Of a stretch of 64,000 nucleotides of DNA, positions 16,354 to 25,502 are shown in pieces. Within the stretch, counting starts at the first letter, position 1; every line of letters starts with the position of its first letter. The DNA comes from Actinomycetospora soli (GTDB lineage: Bacteria; Actinomycetota; Actinomycetes; Mycobacteriales; Pseudonocardiaceae). The notes under the pieces were generated by a model. The model was not told the origin of the DNA and did no database searches. It saw only the letters and a program-made list of their open reading frames with translations. The stretch covers positions 124,001 to 188,000 of the forward strand of contig NZ_JAJNDA010000003.1 in the NCBI RefSeq assembly GCF_021026295.1, in the 5' to 3' direction. Both the position numbers and the translations under genes were made by a program.

Positions 16354-19086
16354 CTACGTTCGAGTCTCCTCGTCGTCCTGCTCGGCGGCGATCTGCTCCG
16401 CGCGCGTCACCGCCAGCCGTTCCATCTCCAAATCGACTACCTCAGCGGCCAGCTTCTTCTCGGAGACGTCGACCGCCTCGGAACTAGACGCAGCGACCTC
16501 GCTACCGCGGGCGTACTCGTCGAACAAGCGCTGTTTCTCGTTCAGAATCTCGACCATCCGCTGATCGACGCTGTCGGTCGTCAGTAGGCGGTGGACTTGG
16601 ACGCCCCGAAGCTGCCCCATACGGTGTGCACGGGCGATGGCTTGCGTCTCGAGTGAGGGCTTGACCTGCGGTTCGCAGATCACCACGACCGAACCTGCCT
16701 GCATGTTCATCCCTGTACCGCCGGCAGTGATCTGCGAGAGCAGTACCGCGTCCGTGCCGGCACGTGCGAACTCGTCGATGATCGCTTGCCGCTTGGTCGC
16801 GGGTACGGAGCCGGTCAGCGGTCCCACGACCCGATCGCCTAGGACTTCGGCGACCTCATGTAGGACGTCGCGGAAGTACGAGAAGACGATGACCTTACGA
16901 CCGTTTGCTGCAGCGTCCTTGGCGATCTCCTGGAGCCGAGCCAGCTTCTCCGAATGCGTGGGTTGCTCGATGAAGGCAACACGGCGCATCCGCATGAAGT
17001 TGCGAGCCGCGACCGCCGCCCGGTAGGCCGGCATCTGCCGTGGTGTGAAGCTCCCCCACTCAGGCGTCACGACCAGGTCCGGCAGTTCCTGCAGCACGTC
17101 CTCCTGGTTGCGCCGCAGGTACACCGGTGCCAGTTCCGCGCGGTAGCGACGTGAGCTGGCCACCCCGTCGACCTGCGCCAACCGGCGGGCGACCTCCGGT
17201 TGAAGGTAGGAAACGAGTTGCTGGAATTCGTCGAGGCGGTTCTCCAGTGGAGTGCCAGTCAGGAACAGCACTCGCTCGGCGCGACGCACCAGGGGCAGCA
17301 GAGCCCGCGCGCGCTGGGTCTGCGGATTCTTCAGGTAATGCGCCTCGTCCACCACGACCAGCGGTAGTCGCTCGGGCGCGGGCGGCAGGAGGGGAAGCGT
17401 GCCGAAGGTCGTCACCGCCACGCCGCCGCGACGTTGCCAGGTCCTCCACGTCCGTTCTCGATCGCTGCCGTGCACGAGGAACGCCCTGAGTGCGCTGTGG
17501 CGGTGCACCTCGCTCGTCCAGTTGACGAGGACCGATGCCGGGCAGACCACGAGATGATGCTTGGCATCGCCGCCGCTGAGATGAGCCATGACCGCAATCG
17601 ACTGGACCGTCTTCCCCAGGCCCATCTCGTCGCCGAGCAACGTCCGCCGCTGGACCAGCGCATATCGCGCGCCGAAGGACTGGTAGCCGCGCAGCGACAC
17701 CTTGCCTTCCAACAGCACCTCGTCCAACGGCTGAGCGTGAACTGCCGCCACGATCTCGGCCGGGAGATTGCCAGCTGCCGCTTCCTCGCCGAGGTCGAGG
17801 CCGACGATCTGGCCGAGCGTCGTGTAGTAGCCGGCGCTATCCCTCTCGAAGTCGTCCCAGACCTTGTCCGGGGCCGGAGCAGCGTCCGCACGAGGGCTCA
17901 CCTGCGTCAGCAGGTGCATCAGCCCGCCCTGGTCGATCTCGGATGCTGTGGCCCGAACCTCCATCAGGGTTTTCGTGGGGTTGGACCCGCCGAGCAGCGA
18001 AAGTTGCGTGACCTCACTGGGGACGGTGCCGAAGGGCTGGAGGAGCGTCAACGCGTCCTGGAGGTCTTGGCCTCGACCCTCGAGGACTCGGTCGTAGCGG
18101 CGCAGCAGATACAGCAAGGTCAGGAGCCGAGTGACGAGCGTGTTCGATCGATCGAGATCGATACGGAACCGCAGATCGTCACGGACGGCCTGGCGCAGTT
18201 GCTGCGCCGCGGCGAACAACTGACGAGCTGTGGTCTCGCTGATGCCGTTGACTCGACCGAGCGCTGCCGGGCCAACGCGCAGGACGTCCTCGACGGTCTC
18301 GCACCGAGCCTCACTCAAGGACTTGAACCGAACTCGATTCGCAGTTGTCTGCTTCAGAGCGGTTGTCGGCATTTCCGCGAGTTGCCTGCTGACCATCCGG
18401 TCCTGTACGGATTCGAACGCCCGCTTGACCTCACTGACGAGCGGAGGGCGGTGGCGGAGCACCGAGGGTGCGAGCCCCACAAAGCGACGGATGGCATCAA
18501 GCTGCTCGGCCTTCAGCGATACATGCGGACCACTGGGCGCCGTGAGACCAAGCGCTTTGGCCGCCGCGCTTGCCGCGGCTACGACGTCTGGACGACCGGG
18601 CGCAGTCGTGTCGAGAGCTGCCTTCCACGCCTGCGCCACACCGTTCGTCTTGATGTGGTCAAGCATCTTGAGGAGCGTCAAGTACTGCGACTCAGCGTGC
18701 TCTCGCGCCTTCTTCGATGAGAAGAGCCCCCGCAGACGCCCTTGAACGACCGGGCGGGCTCCCTCGAGAACAGTCGGGACCCTATTCCGGATCCCCGAGG
18801 CGCTGCTGAGCTGCGCCTGCAGAGCTGGGCGGACGTGGGCCTGGGTGGCGACAGTCTCGACGAGGGCACTCGGGCGACCAGACACGGCCAGGGCGATGGC
18901 CACCACACCTTGATGCGCGAATCCTTGCCCATCGGATGGAAGCGCCAGCTTCACCCGGGCGCTGTCGACGGCGCGATGTAGTGCCGCATCCTGGTCGTCC
19001 GCTACCTCCAGGACCTGCTCGGCGAGCGCGAGGAGAGCCTCGGCTTGCGCGAGAACTGCGCGTGCCGCCTCCCGGTCCTCAACCAC
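16354..19086 (-). CDS. SNF2-family ATPase with helix-hairpin-helix region
   Basis: About 910 residues from GTG 19086, which overlaps the upstream gene's stop by 8 bases; TTG 19155 is a longer alternative. The N-terminal ~450 residues are alpha-helical. They include a helix-hairpin-helix-like segment (VLRVGPAALGRVNGISETTA, about residue 272) that may contact DNA. The motor starts at LRGYQSFGARYAL, with Walker A LLGDEMGLGKTVQS (about 485), VVVDEAHYLKNPQTQ (about 578), ITAGGTGMNMQ and QAIARAHRMGQ (about 818). These are SNF2 motifs, so it should be an ATP-driven double-stranded DNA translocase. A short coiled-coil-like tail rich in Glu and Ala ends the protein. Coupling to the 1008-residue SNF2 protein suggests a two-motor complex. 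Confidence 0.85.
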   Translation of the reverse strand: MVEDREAARAVLAQAEALLALAEQVLEVADDQDAALHRAVDSARVKLALPSDGQGFAHQGVVAIALAVSGRPSALVETVATQAHVRPALQAQLSSASGIRNRVPTVLEGARPVVQGRLRGLFSSKKAREHAESQYLTLLKMLDHIKTNGVAQAWKAALDTTAPGRPDVVAAASAAAKALGLTAPSGPHVSLKAEQLDAIRRFVGLAPSVLRHRPPLVSEVKRAFESVQDRMVSRQLAEMPTTALKQTTANRVRFKSLSEARCETVEDVLRVGPAALGRVNGISETTARQLFAAAQQLRQAVRDDLRFRIDLDRSNTLVTRLLTLLYLLRRYDRVLEGRGQDLQDALTLLQPFGTVPSEVTQLSLLGGSNPTKTLMEVRATASEIDQGGLMHLLTQVSPRADAAPAPDKVWDDFERDSAGYYTTLGQIVGLDLGEEAAAGNLPAEIVAAVHAQPLDEVLLEGKVSLRGYQSFGARYALVQRRTLLGDEMGLGKTVQSIAVMAHLSGGDAKHHLVVCPASVLVNWTSEVHRHSALRAFLVHGSDRERTWRTWQRRGGVAVTTFGTLPLLPPAPERLPLVVVDEAHYLKNPQTQRARALLPLVRRAERVLFLTGTPLENRLDEFQQLVSYLQPEVARRLAQVDGVASSRRYRAELAPVYLRRNQEDVLQELPDLVVTPEWGSFTPRQMPAYRAAVAARNFMRMRRVAFIEQPTHSEKLARLQEIAKDAAANGRKVIVFSYFRDVLHEVAEVLGDRVVGPLTGSVPATKRQAIIDEFARAGTDAVLLSQITAGGTGMNMQAGSVVVICEPQVKPSLETQAIARAHRMGQLRGVQVHRLLTTDSVDQRMVEILNEKQRLFDEYARGSEVAASSSEAVDVSEKKLAAEVVDLEMERLAVTRAEQIAAEQDDEETRT

Positions 19087-22000
19087 GACGACCAGCCACG
19101 AGACGCGCCGGGACGACCAGAGCGGTGGCTTCCAGGCGTGGAGGCTCTGCAACAACCTGTTGCTGTGCTGTCAGATCCGACAACCGTCGAGCCAGGCGAT
19201 CCTCGAGCTCGCGAGCCCTTCGCGCGGCGCTGTCCGGGCGCATGCGGGTTCGGCCCCCACTCCGTTCGGTCTCCGCCAGGCGGTCGGCCTCGTGATCCCA
19301 GTGCTCGATCTGCTGGGCGAGGCGGTCGACGACCGCTCGCCGCGTGCGGCCGACCCGGTGCCCGACCGTCGCCGACACCTCCTCCTCGAAGGCCGGCAGT
19401 GCGGTCGTGATGGCCCAGGTGCGCGCCGCTTCCTCCAGCCCGTCGGACAACCACGAACTGTCGAGCAAGGAGGCGGCCGCCTCCTGCTCGGAACTCGTAG
19501 CCGGTCGATAGGACCGGAGGGCCTGAGGTCCGACATCGACCACGGTGCCGTCCTGTCGGAGCTCGATCACCTCGAAACGGCGGGTGACGGGCACTGGCGG
19601 CTCGTGGGAGTCGACGACGGATTGCACGAGCGCGACGAGCAGACGCGCCTCGCCTCGATCCTTGTCGTCCACGAGGAGGCATCCTTGACGTCGCTCAGCC
19701 ACTGTGTCGTCGAGAACCTGATCGACGAGCGTGTCGAGCAGCGGGTGGCCCGGCCGGACGACGTCTCCGGCAGACGAACCATCTCGGGAGTCGGGCTCGA
19801 ACCGCACGGACTCATAGCTCCGGGCCGGTCGGACCCGGCCTCGCGCTCGCTCCCTGAGATCGGTGGGGACTCGTTGCACCTCGCAGGTCCCGTCCCTCCG
19901 AGCGCTTGCCCGGCCGCCCGCGTGTCGGATGCCGGCGAGGAGGAAGTCGCGGACGTCAGCGGGACGAAGACGTCGTGCTTCTGCCTTCTCCATCTCGCGA
20001 CGGACTTCTCCGACCGCTGCTGGATCCAGCGTCTCTTGGAGAAGCGCACGCTCGCCGAGCAACTGGCTGAGCCCCTCGGACACCGTGGCGTCCACGGTCT
20101 CGCGCAAGCGGGCCCGTACTTCCGGTTGGTCGCCGTACCGCACGGCTTCGAGCAGCATGTCTCGTAGGGGCCGTTCCCGGAAAGCTTCTCCGAGGACGTC
20201 GAAGACCTTGCCCGAGAAGACCGACCGCTGCTGCTCCAGCTTCTGCAGCAGAGTCAGGTAGACATCTCCTTCTCGGGTGTCACTAGCGACAAGATTCCAC
20301 AGGTGGCACACCTCGGCCTGACCGATGCGGTGAATCCGGCCGAATCGCTGTTCGATCCGATTGGGGTTCCACGGCAAGTCGTAGTTGACCATGAGGTGCG
20401 CCCGCTGCAGGTTCAGGCCCTCGCCGGCGGCGTCGGTCGCGACGAGGACCTTGACCTGCGCATTCGACGTGAACTCGTGCTGGATGGTTCGCCGCTGGTC
20501 GCGAGGAATCCCCCCGTGGATCGACACGACTGCAGACGAGTCACCGATGTGATCGCCTACGCGTTCGACGAGATAGCGGAGCGTATCCCTGTGCTCGGTG
20601 AACACGATCAGCTTGGAGAGCTGATGGCCGGATCGGTCACTGGCGTCCTGGTCGAGGATCCTCTTGAGTTCCTGCCACTTGCGGTCGTTGTCCTGGCGTC
20701 GCACGTCGGCCGCGATCCGAATGATCCCGTCCAACTCCGCGACCTCGCCGGCAAGCTCCTGACGAGACCGGGCCGCTGTAGCGAGGTCGACGACCTCGTC
20801 CTCCAGGCGTTCTTGCTCAGGCCCAGGAACCTCGTCAGCCTCGAGCAGGTCGAGCTTGCCTCCAAGCTCGCCGGGGCGAACCACGGGCTCCTGGAGTTGC
20901 TTGTGCAGCCGCTCGCGTCGACGCTGCAGACTGCGCAGGATCGCCTCTGGGCTCGACGCTAGTCGGCGCTGCAGAACGGTCAGGGCAAAGCCGACCGTCC
21001 TTCCCCGGGCGGCTTTGCCCTCGGCCTCGAGAGATTGCGCCCGGTCCATCCCGTGGCGGACGTAGTCCGTCACGGCCTCGTACAGCCCCTGTTCCTCGGC
21101 CGAGAGCTGATACTCCACCGTGTAGGCCCGACGCTCTGGAAAGAGCGGCTTGCCCTCCATGGTGAGCAGGTCCTCCTTCACCATGCGTCGAACGAGGTCG
21201 TCCACCTCGGCCCGCGTTGAGCGCCGGACGTGCCCCGGCTCGAAGCGATCAGGGTCGAGTAGCGCCAGGAAGAGTTCGAAGTCCTCGGGCTTTCCCGCGT
21301 GGGGAGTCGCCGTCATGAGCAGGAAGTGCCGCGCCGTGGACTCCAGCAGCCGCCCCAGGTGGTAGCGCTTCGTCGCGTTGACCGCCCCGCCGAAGCGTTG
21401 CGCACTCATCCGGTGCGCCTCGTCGACGACCACCAGGTCCCAGGTGGTCGCGCCGAGCGCGGCGAGGTAGTCGTCGTTGCGACTCAGCTGGTCCATCCTC
21501 GCGATGAGCAGCGGGTGCTCGTCGAAGACGTTCCCATCCAGGGTCCCGTCGACCAGAGACCGCGTGAGCAACTCGAACCGCAGCTGAAACTTGTCGAACA
21601 GCTCGTCCTGCCACTGCTCCACCAAGCTGCCCGGCGCCACCACCAGGCAGCGTTCGAGATCTCCTCGGAGCAGCAGTTCCTTGATGTACAACCCGCACAT
21701 GATCGTCTTGCCGGCGCCGGGGTCGTCGGCCAAGAGAAAGCGCAGGGGAGTCCGTGGCAAGAGCTCGTCGTAGACCGCTCGGATCTGATGCGGGAGCGGT
21801 TGGAGGTTTCCGCCGCTCACCGCCAGCATCTGGTCCAGTGGAGCGTGCTTGAGCCGGAGCGCAGTCGTCCCGAGCAACCACGCCGCCGGGTCAGCGTTGT
21901 GTCGGCGCTTGGCCGGAGTGGCAGCGGCGAGCCGCTCCTCGTCCTTCCGGCCGAGCACCTGCTGGCGGGCGGGCCCCTCACCCGGTGGGCGATAGGTCAG

Positions 22001-22105
22001 CACCAGTCGATTACCGCCGACCCACTCGACAGCCACGACGGTGACGGGCCCGCTCATCGCGATACCGTTCACCAGCACGCCGGTGACGAGCTCCTCGAGC
22101 CGCAC
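19079..22105 (-). CDS. SNF2/RapA-type helicase, DrmD/DUF3883-helicase-like
   Basis: 1008 residues from GTG 22105, chosen because GGAGG sits 5 bases upstream; an in-frame start at 22168 exists. The motor has LADDPGAGKTIMCGLYIKEL (about 128), VVDEAHRMSAQRF (about 226), TATPHAGKPEDF, LIVFTEHRDTLRYL, AAGEGLNLQ and RIEQRFGRIHRIGQ (about 590). This pattern matches the RapA-like SNF2 subfamily that includes DISARM DrmD and the helicases often fused to DUF3883. The last ~350 residues are charged and helical, with coiled-coil potential (REMEKAEARRLR, RARELEDRLARRLSDL), and have no recognised catalytic motif. It is the first gene of a two-gene unit with the SNF2/HhH protein and probably acts as a DNA translocase in the same defence assembly. 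Confidence 0.85.
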   Translation of the reverse strand: MRLEELVTGVLVNGIAMSGPVTVVAVEWVGGNRLVLTYRPPGEGPARQQVLGRKDEERLAAATPAKRRHNADPAAWLLGTTALRLKHAPLDQMLAVSGGNLQPLPHQIRAVYDELLPRTPLRFLLADDPGAGKTIMCGLYIKELLLRGDLERCLVVAPGSLVEQWQDELFDKFQLRFELLTRSLVDGTLDGNVFDEHPLLIARMDQLSRNDDYLAALGATTWDLVVVDEAHRMSAQRFGGAVNATKRYHLGRLLESTARHFLLMTATPHAGKPEDFELFLALLDPDRFEPGHVRRSTRAEVDDLVRRMVKEDLLTMEGKPLFPERRAYTVEYQLSAEEQGLYEAVTDYVRHGMDRAQSLEAEGKAARGRTVGFALTVLQRRLASSPEAILRSLQRRRERLHKQLQEPVVRPGELGGKLDLLEADEVPGPEQERLEDEVVDLATAARSRQELAGEVAELDGIIRIAADVRRQDNDRKWQELKRILDQDASDRSGHQLSKLIVFTEHRDTLRYLVERVGDHIGDSSAVVSIHGGIPRDQRRTIQHEFTSNAQVKVLVATDAAGEGLNLQRAHLMVNYDLPWNPNRIEQRFGRIHRIGQAEVCHLWNLVASDTREGDVYLTLLQKLEQQRSVFSGKVFDVLGEAFRERPLRDMLLEAVRYGDQPEVRARLRETVDATVSEGLSQLLGERALLQETLDPAAVGEVRREMEKAEARRLRPADVRDFLLAGIRHAGGRASARRDGTCEVQRVPTDLRERARGRVRPARSYESVRFEPDSRDGSSAGDVVRPGHPLLDTLVDQVLDDTVAERRQGCLLVDDKDRGEARLLVALVQSVVDSHEPPVPVTRRFEVIELRQDGTVVDVGPQALRSYRPATSSEQEAAASLLDSSWLSDGLEEAARTWAITTALPAFEEEVSATVGHRVGRTRRAVVDRLAQQIEHWDHEADRLAETERSGGRTRMRPDSAARRARELEDRLARRLSDLTAQQQVVAEPPRLEATALVVPARLVAGRRG

Positions 22106-22374
22106 ACGCACCTCCGGACTCGACGGGTGTCTCCTCGCTGGAGATCTGTCGATCAACGGACAGGGCACGTTACCGACGTAAAGGCCCGGCGTCGACGCTC
22201 CTTCGGGGCATGCCTCTGCTCGTCTCCCACGCGCCCAACGTGGCGACGACCTGTCGTGACCGTCGACTCAGGTGGGAGCTGTGACCCTGACACGATCGCT
22301 CGAGAAGTCGCCCAGGACGTCGAAAGCCCGTCGATCACCGTGATGAGCGGAGGTTGCCGCGAAGGCACTTCGCC
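22106..22374. other. Gap between the core operon and the SNF2 pair
   Basis: 269 bases with no credible gene. It holds the ribosome-binding site GGAGG at 22111-22115 (minus strand) for the SNF2 gene, and weak 5-base inverted repeats only. No strong terminator is seen after the GIY-YIG stop, so read-through from the upstream operon is possible. Confidence 0.4.
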
Positions 22375-23241
22375 TCAGATCTGCTCATCCGATTTACTAC
22401 CCTTGACGATCTCCAACTTCAGCACGCTCGCGATCGCGTCGCAGTACTCTAGCGTCGTCGAGAACCACTCCTTCCCAACGGCCGCCCCGAAGCTTCTCTC
22501 GTGTTCGGCTGCGTCAAGGAGGTGGTGGAAAGATTTCTCTGCCTCTTCGACGCTAGGAGTCTTGTACACGCGAAGCAGCAGAGGGTCCTCCGGCATGCCG
22601 GTTTGGCGCGCTTGCGTAAGAATCCTTGACCAAGCAGTGTTATTGGTCCGACCAACCTTCAGCAGACGCCTCTGCGTACCCGGGATGTAGGGGTGGCGCC
22701 AATAGTGAGGGTACGTGTACACATAAACACCGGACGCTGAATGCAGGGTCTCGGCGAGCTCCGAAGAGTTCTCCTCCAGCTCCTTGACTTCTTCTGCGAC
22801 CGCTTCTTCGCTACCTGCCTTCTGTTCCAGTTGAAATAAAACAGCGTTCAGCCACTCGGAGACCTGCTTGTCGTTGGTGGATTTCAGAAGCGTTCGCACG
22901 CTCCCTGCGGCCTGACTCGCTACTGATTGAGCTCTTGGTTGCACATCGTTGATCACCGCATTGACGACAGCCCGACGATTTCCAACTGCGCCAGAATTGG
23001 CACAAGTGGTGTGCGCCAACAGCTCGGAAGGACCCGCGTCTGGTAGCTTTGCCATGGCCCGATAGACAGATCCGAGTTGACCTGGAGTCGACCACAGGAG
23101 GACATGCAATTTCTGCAACAGTTCTACGCTCTGAGATGCACCAAAGTGACAAGGAATAGTCGTCTCGCCGACCACTGAAGGCTGCTTCATTGCATCACTG
23201 TCTTCTCCGTCCGGGCCGGAGAAGGAGAACGCGTCGCTCAT
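22375..23241 (-). CDS. GIY-YIG nuclease-like protein
   Basis: 288 residues from ATG 23241, overlapping the upstream helicase stop (ATGA). The C-terminal third carries GVYVYTYPHYWRHP, then LLKVGRTNN, AWSRI and a downstream Glu-rich EEAEKSFHHLL, from about residue 168. These match the GIY-YIG fold of the T5orf172/Mug113 type, in which Y, Y, R and E build the single-metal nuclease site: the V-Y and K-V-G elements replace GIY and YIG. The N-terminal ~160 residues are helical, with coiled-coil potential (EEVKELEENSSELAETL), and may be a partner-binding region. GC is near 55-58%, lower than in the neighbouring helicase genes. As the last gene of the coupled operon it is a plausible nuclease effector of the DISARM-like core (inference). 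Confidence 0.72.
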   Translation of the reverse strand: MSDAFSFSGPDGEDSDAMKQPSVVGETTIPCHFGASQSVELLQKLHVLLWSTPGQLGSVYRAMAKLPDAGPSELLAHTTCANSGAVGNRRAVVNAVINDVQPRAQSVASQAAGSVRTLLKSTNDKQVSEWLNAVLFQLEQKAGSEEAVAEEVKELEENSSELAETLHSASGVYVYTYPHYWRHPYIPGTQRRLLKVGRTNNTAWSRILTQARQTGMPEDPLLLRVYKTPSVEEAEKSFHHLLDAAEHERSFGAAVGKEWFSTTLEYCDAIASVLKLEIVKGSKSDEQI

Positions 23242-25502
23242 GCCCGACGCCCCTCTCGTTGTATAACGGCAAGCTCGTCTCGTGCTCTCGTTGCGGCTAC
23301 GTACGTCAGCGACCGTCGCCGGAGCTCGGTGTCGGCTCGTGCCGAGCCGTCAAGCGATTCCAGCCGGTCCCGTTCCGCCGACGTAGCGCCGGTGTCGGCG
23401 AGCACCACCTTCGCGAACTCCGTCCCCTTGGCTCGGTGCATCGTCATCACGGCGACGCGATCCTTCGGCGGCTGCTCCCGCTCGACGTGAGCGGCTGCGA
23501 CCCCGCGCTCAGCCAAGCCTCGAGCAAGGCGCTCGCAGTGGAACCGGTCCCCCGCCAGCACTGCGATGGAGCTCGGCTCGGTGCCTGCGGAGACCCAGTT
23601 CCCGACCTGCTTGGCCACCTCATCGAGCTCGGCCGACAACGAATCCGCAGGCACGATAGTGGGCGCCGGACCCGAGCGTGCAGAGCGGTAACCCGTCGAC
23701 TCAGGCTGCTCCTCCAGGTCGACGTAGTCCGCGCCCTCCAGGATCGACATCGCGTAGCGGAGGTTCTGGGCCGTCGTCCGGTAGTTCAGGGTCAGCCGCT
23801 GCGAGCGCCCCACGACCTTGATGCCGTACCGGCTCAAGACCGTTCGGGGGCCGTAGATGCGCTGGTGTGAGTCCTCGGCGATGAACAGATCGTCGGGTCC
23901 GTCGCCGACAACGGCTCGCAACAGCTGCCAGTGCGCCGGTGAGAGATCCTGCCCCTCGTCCACCAACACGTGATCCGCCAACGACCCGGCCGTCTCGAGC
24001 CACGCTGCGGCGACGGCAGCTGCCTCCGCGAAGTCCAGCGTGCCCTCGACCCGGTTCTGGGCGCGATACGCCGCGATCAAGGACCACACCGCATCGCGCT
24101 TCGCGCGGTCGAGCGCCAACCCGCGACCGGGCCGCCGGACGCGGCGATACCCGGCCTCGCTCGTGACACGGTTCGGCAGCACCACCAGCGCGTACTCGGC
24201 GGCGAGGAACGACTCGTGCGCGATCTCAGGTGGCAACGAGGTCGACGCGCCGTCGAGCACCTCTCGCCAGCCCGCCGAGGTGGTCCGGCCGTTCGGCTGG
24301 GAGCGGTCCTCCCCCAGCACCGCACGGACCGCGTCTCCGACGTCCGCGCCGGCGGCGCGGATCACCGCCGACGCCAGCGCATCGACACCCGCGACATAGA
24401 TACCCTCGTCCCCGAGCCCGGTGACCTGCGGGACGCGGGCGTCGAGCTGGGCGAGCCCGTCGCGAAGGGCCCCAGCCAGGTTCGTCGTGAACGTGGTCAG
24501 GACGATTCGAGCCTGCGGGTTCCGCCGCGCGAGAGCCCGCGCGCGGTGCACCAGCACGACCGTCTTGCCAGTTCCCGCGCCTCCGGAGAGACGGAACGGG
24601 CCGCTGTAGGACTTCTCGACGTACCGCCGCTGCATCGGATGCAGGAAGACCCGCCACGCGCCGAAGTCACCATGATCGATGACCTGACGCAGCTCCTCCT
24701 GATCCTCGATGAACGAGAACTGCGCTCGTGCGGCCGGACGCCGCAGCGCCTCGAGCAGGTCCGCTTCCTGGCTTCCCGAGGACGGGTGCGGCTGGTCGAG
24801 CTCCAGGCTCTCGACGATCGACTCGATCGACTCGCCAACGGCGAGGCCGATCAACGCCATCCCGATCCAGCCTTCGTGCCTCGCGGCAAGCTCGGTGATC
24901 GCATCCTGGTTCGGCGCCGAGAGGGCGTGGTCGGCGATATCGGCGGAGAGGCCGAGGCGGTCGGTCAGCTCGGTGCGAGTTCGGCCCAGCCGGACGAGCA
25001 GGGGCTCTGACGGGGCGGGCGCCGGGGACGCCTCAGACGGCGGGGCAGGCTGCGCTGGCGTCGACGGAGCCGCCGGTTCAGAGCCGGCCGGACTGATCGC
25101 CGCGGGAGCGGATTCGGACGACAGCGCACTCGGCGCTGGTGCGGTTGCTCCTGCTGAGGCCACACTCGGCGAGGCGGCCTCGATCTGCGGGAGCCCGTTG
25201 ATCGGGTTCACCGTGAGGCTCACCGAGCGGGCAACCGTGATCGCGTCGTCGTGCGGCCACACACCGTGGATCACGTAATGACGCTCGTTGTTGCCGTCCA
25301 GCCGAAACATCACGGCGCGCCAGAACTGGTCGACCCGCCCCGTGCGGACCCGGTCGTCGGCTGAGCCGCCTATGGGCTCGACGTGCAGCCCGGGTGTGGT
25401 GTCGTCATGCGACAGCTTCTGCAGGAACGCCATCGCCTTCGACCGCACCGAGCCGTCAAGCTTGACCGGCCACTTCGTCATGATGATCGTCGGCATCTTC
25501 AC
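23238..25502 (-). CDS. UvrD/Rep-like SF1 helicase with N-terminal RelE/ParE-like region
   Basis: 754 residues from GTG 25502, overlapping the stop of the upstream DUF1998 helicase gene (GTGA). Residues 1-90 look like a RelE/ParE-type fold: SVRSKAMAFLQKL, GLHVEPI, VDQFWRAVMFRL and HYVIHGVWPHDDAI. A Pro/Ala/Ser-rich linker (about 105-170) leads to the motor: LSGGAGTGKTVVLVHRA (about 310), LVDEGQDLSPAHW (about 515), LTLNYRTT, MTMHRAKGTEF (about 687) and LTYVAATRARDEL (about 735). UvrD-like helicases with such toxin-like N-termini are known in defence islands. The N-terminal part may dock on the ribosome or a partner rather than cleave mRNA; the key residues cannot be judged by eye. It probably acts as the 3'-5' helicase of the core operon. 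Confidence 0.82.
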   Translation of the reverse strand: MKMPTIIMTKWPVKLDGSVRSKAMAFLQKLSHDDTTPGLHVEPIGGSADDRVRTGRVDQFWRAVMFRLDGNNERHYVIHGVWPHDDAITVARSVSLTVNPINGLPQIEAASPSVASAGATAPAPSALSSESAPAAISPAGSEPAAPSTPAQPAPPSEASPAPAPSEPLLVRLGRTRTELTDRLGLSADIADHALSAPNQDAITELAARHEGWIGMALIGLAVGESIESIVESLELDQPHPSSGSQEADLLEALRRPAARAQFSFIEDQEELRQVIDHGDFGAWRVFLHPMQRRYVEKSYSGPFRLSGGAGTGKTVVLVHRARALARRNPQARIVLTTFTTNLAGALRDGLAQLDARVPQVTGLGDEGIYVAGVDALASAVIRAAGADVGDAVRAVLGEDRSQPNGRTTSAGWREVLDGASTSLPPEIAHESFLAAEYALVVLPNRVTSEAGYRRVRRPGRGLALDRAKRDAVWSLIAAYRAQNRVEGTLDFAEAAAVAAAWLETAGSLADHVLVDEGQDLSPAHWQLLRAVVGDGPDDLFIAEDSHQRIYGPRTVLSRYGIKVVGRSQRLTLNYRTTAQNLRYAMSILEGADYVDLEEQPESTGYRSARSGPAPTIVPADSLSAELDEVAKQVGNWVSAGTEPSSIAVLAGDRFHCERLARGLAERGVAAAHVEREQPPKDRVAVMTMHRAKGTEFAKVVLADTGATSAERDRLESLDGSARADTELRRRSLTYVAATRARDELAVIQREGRRA

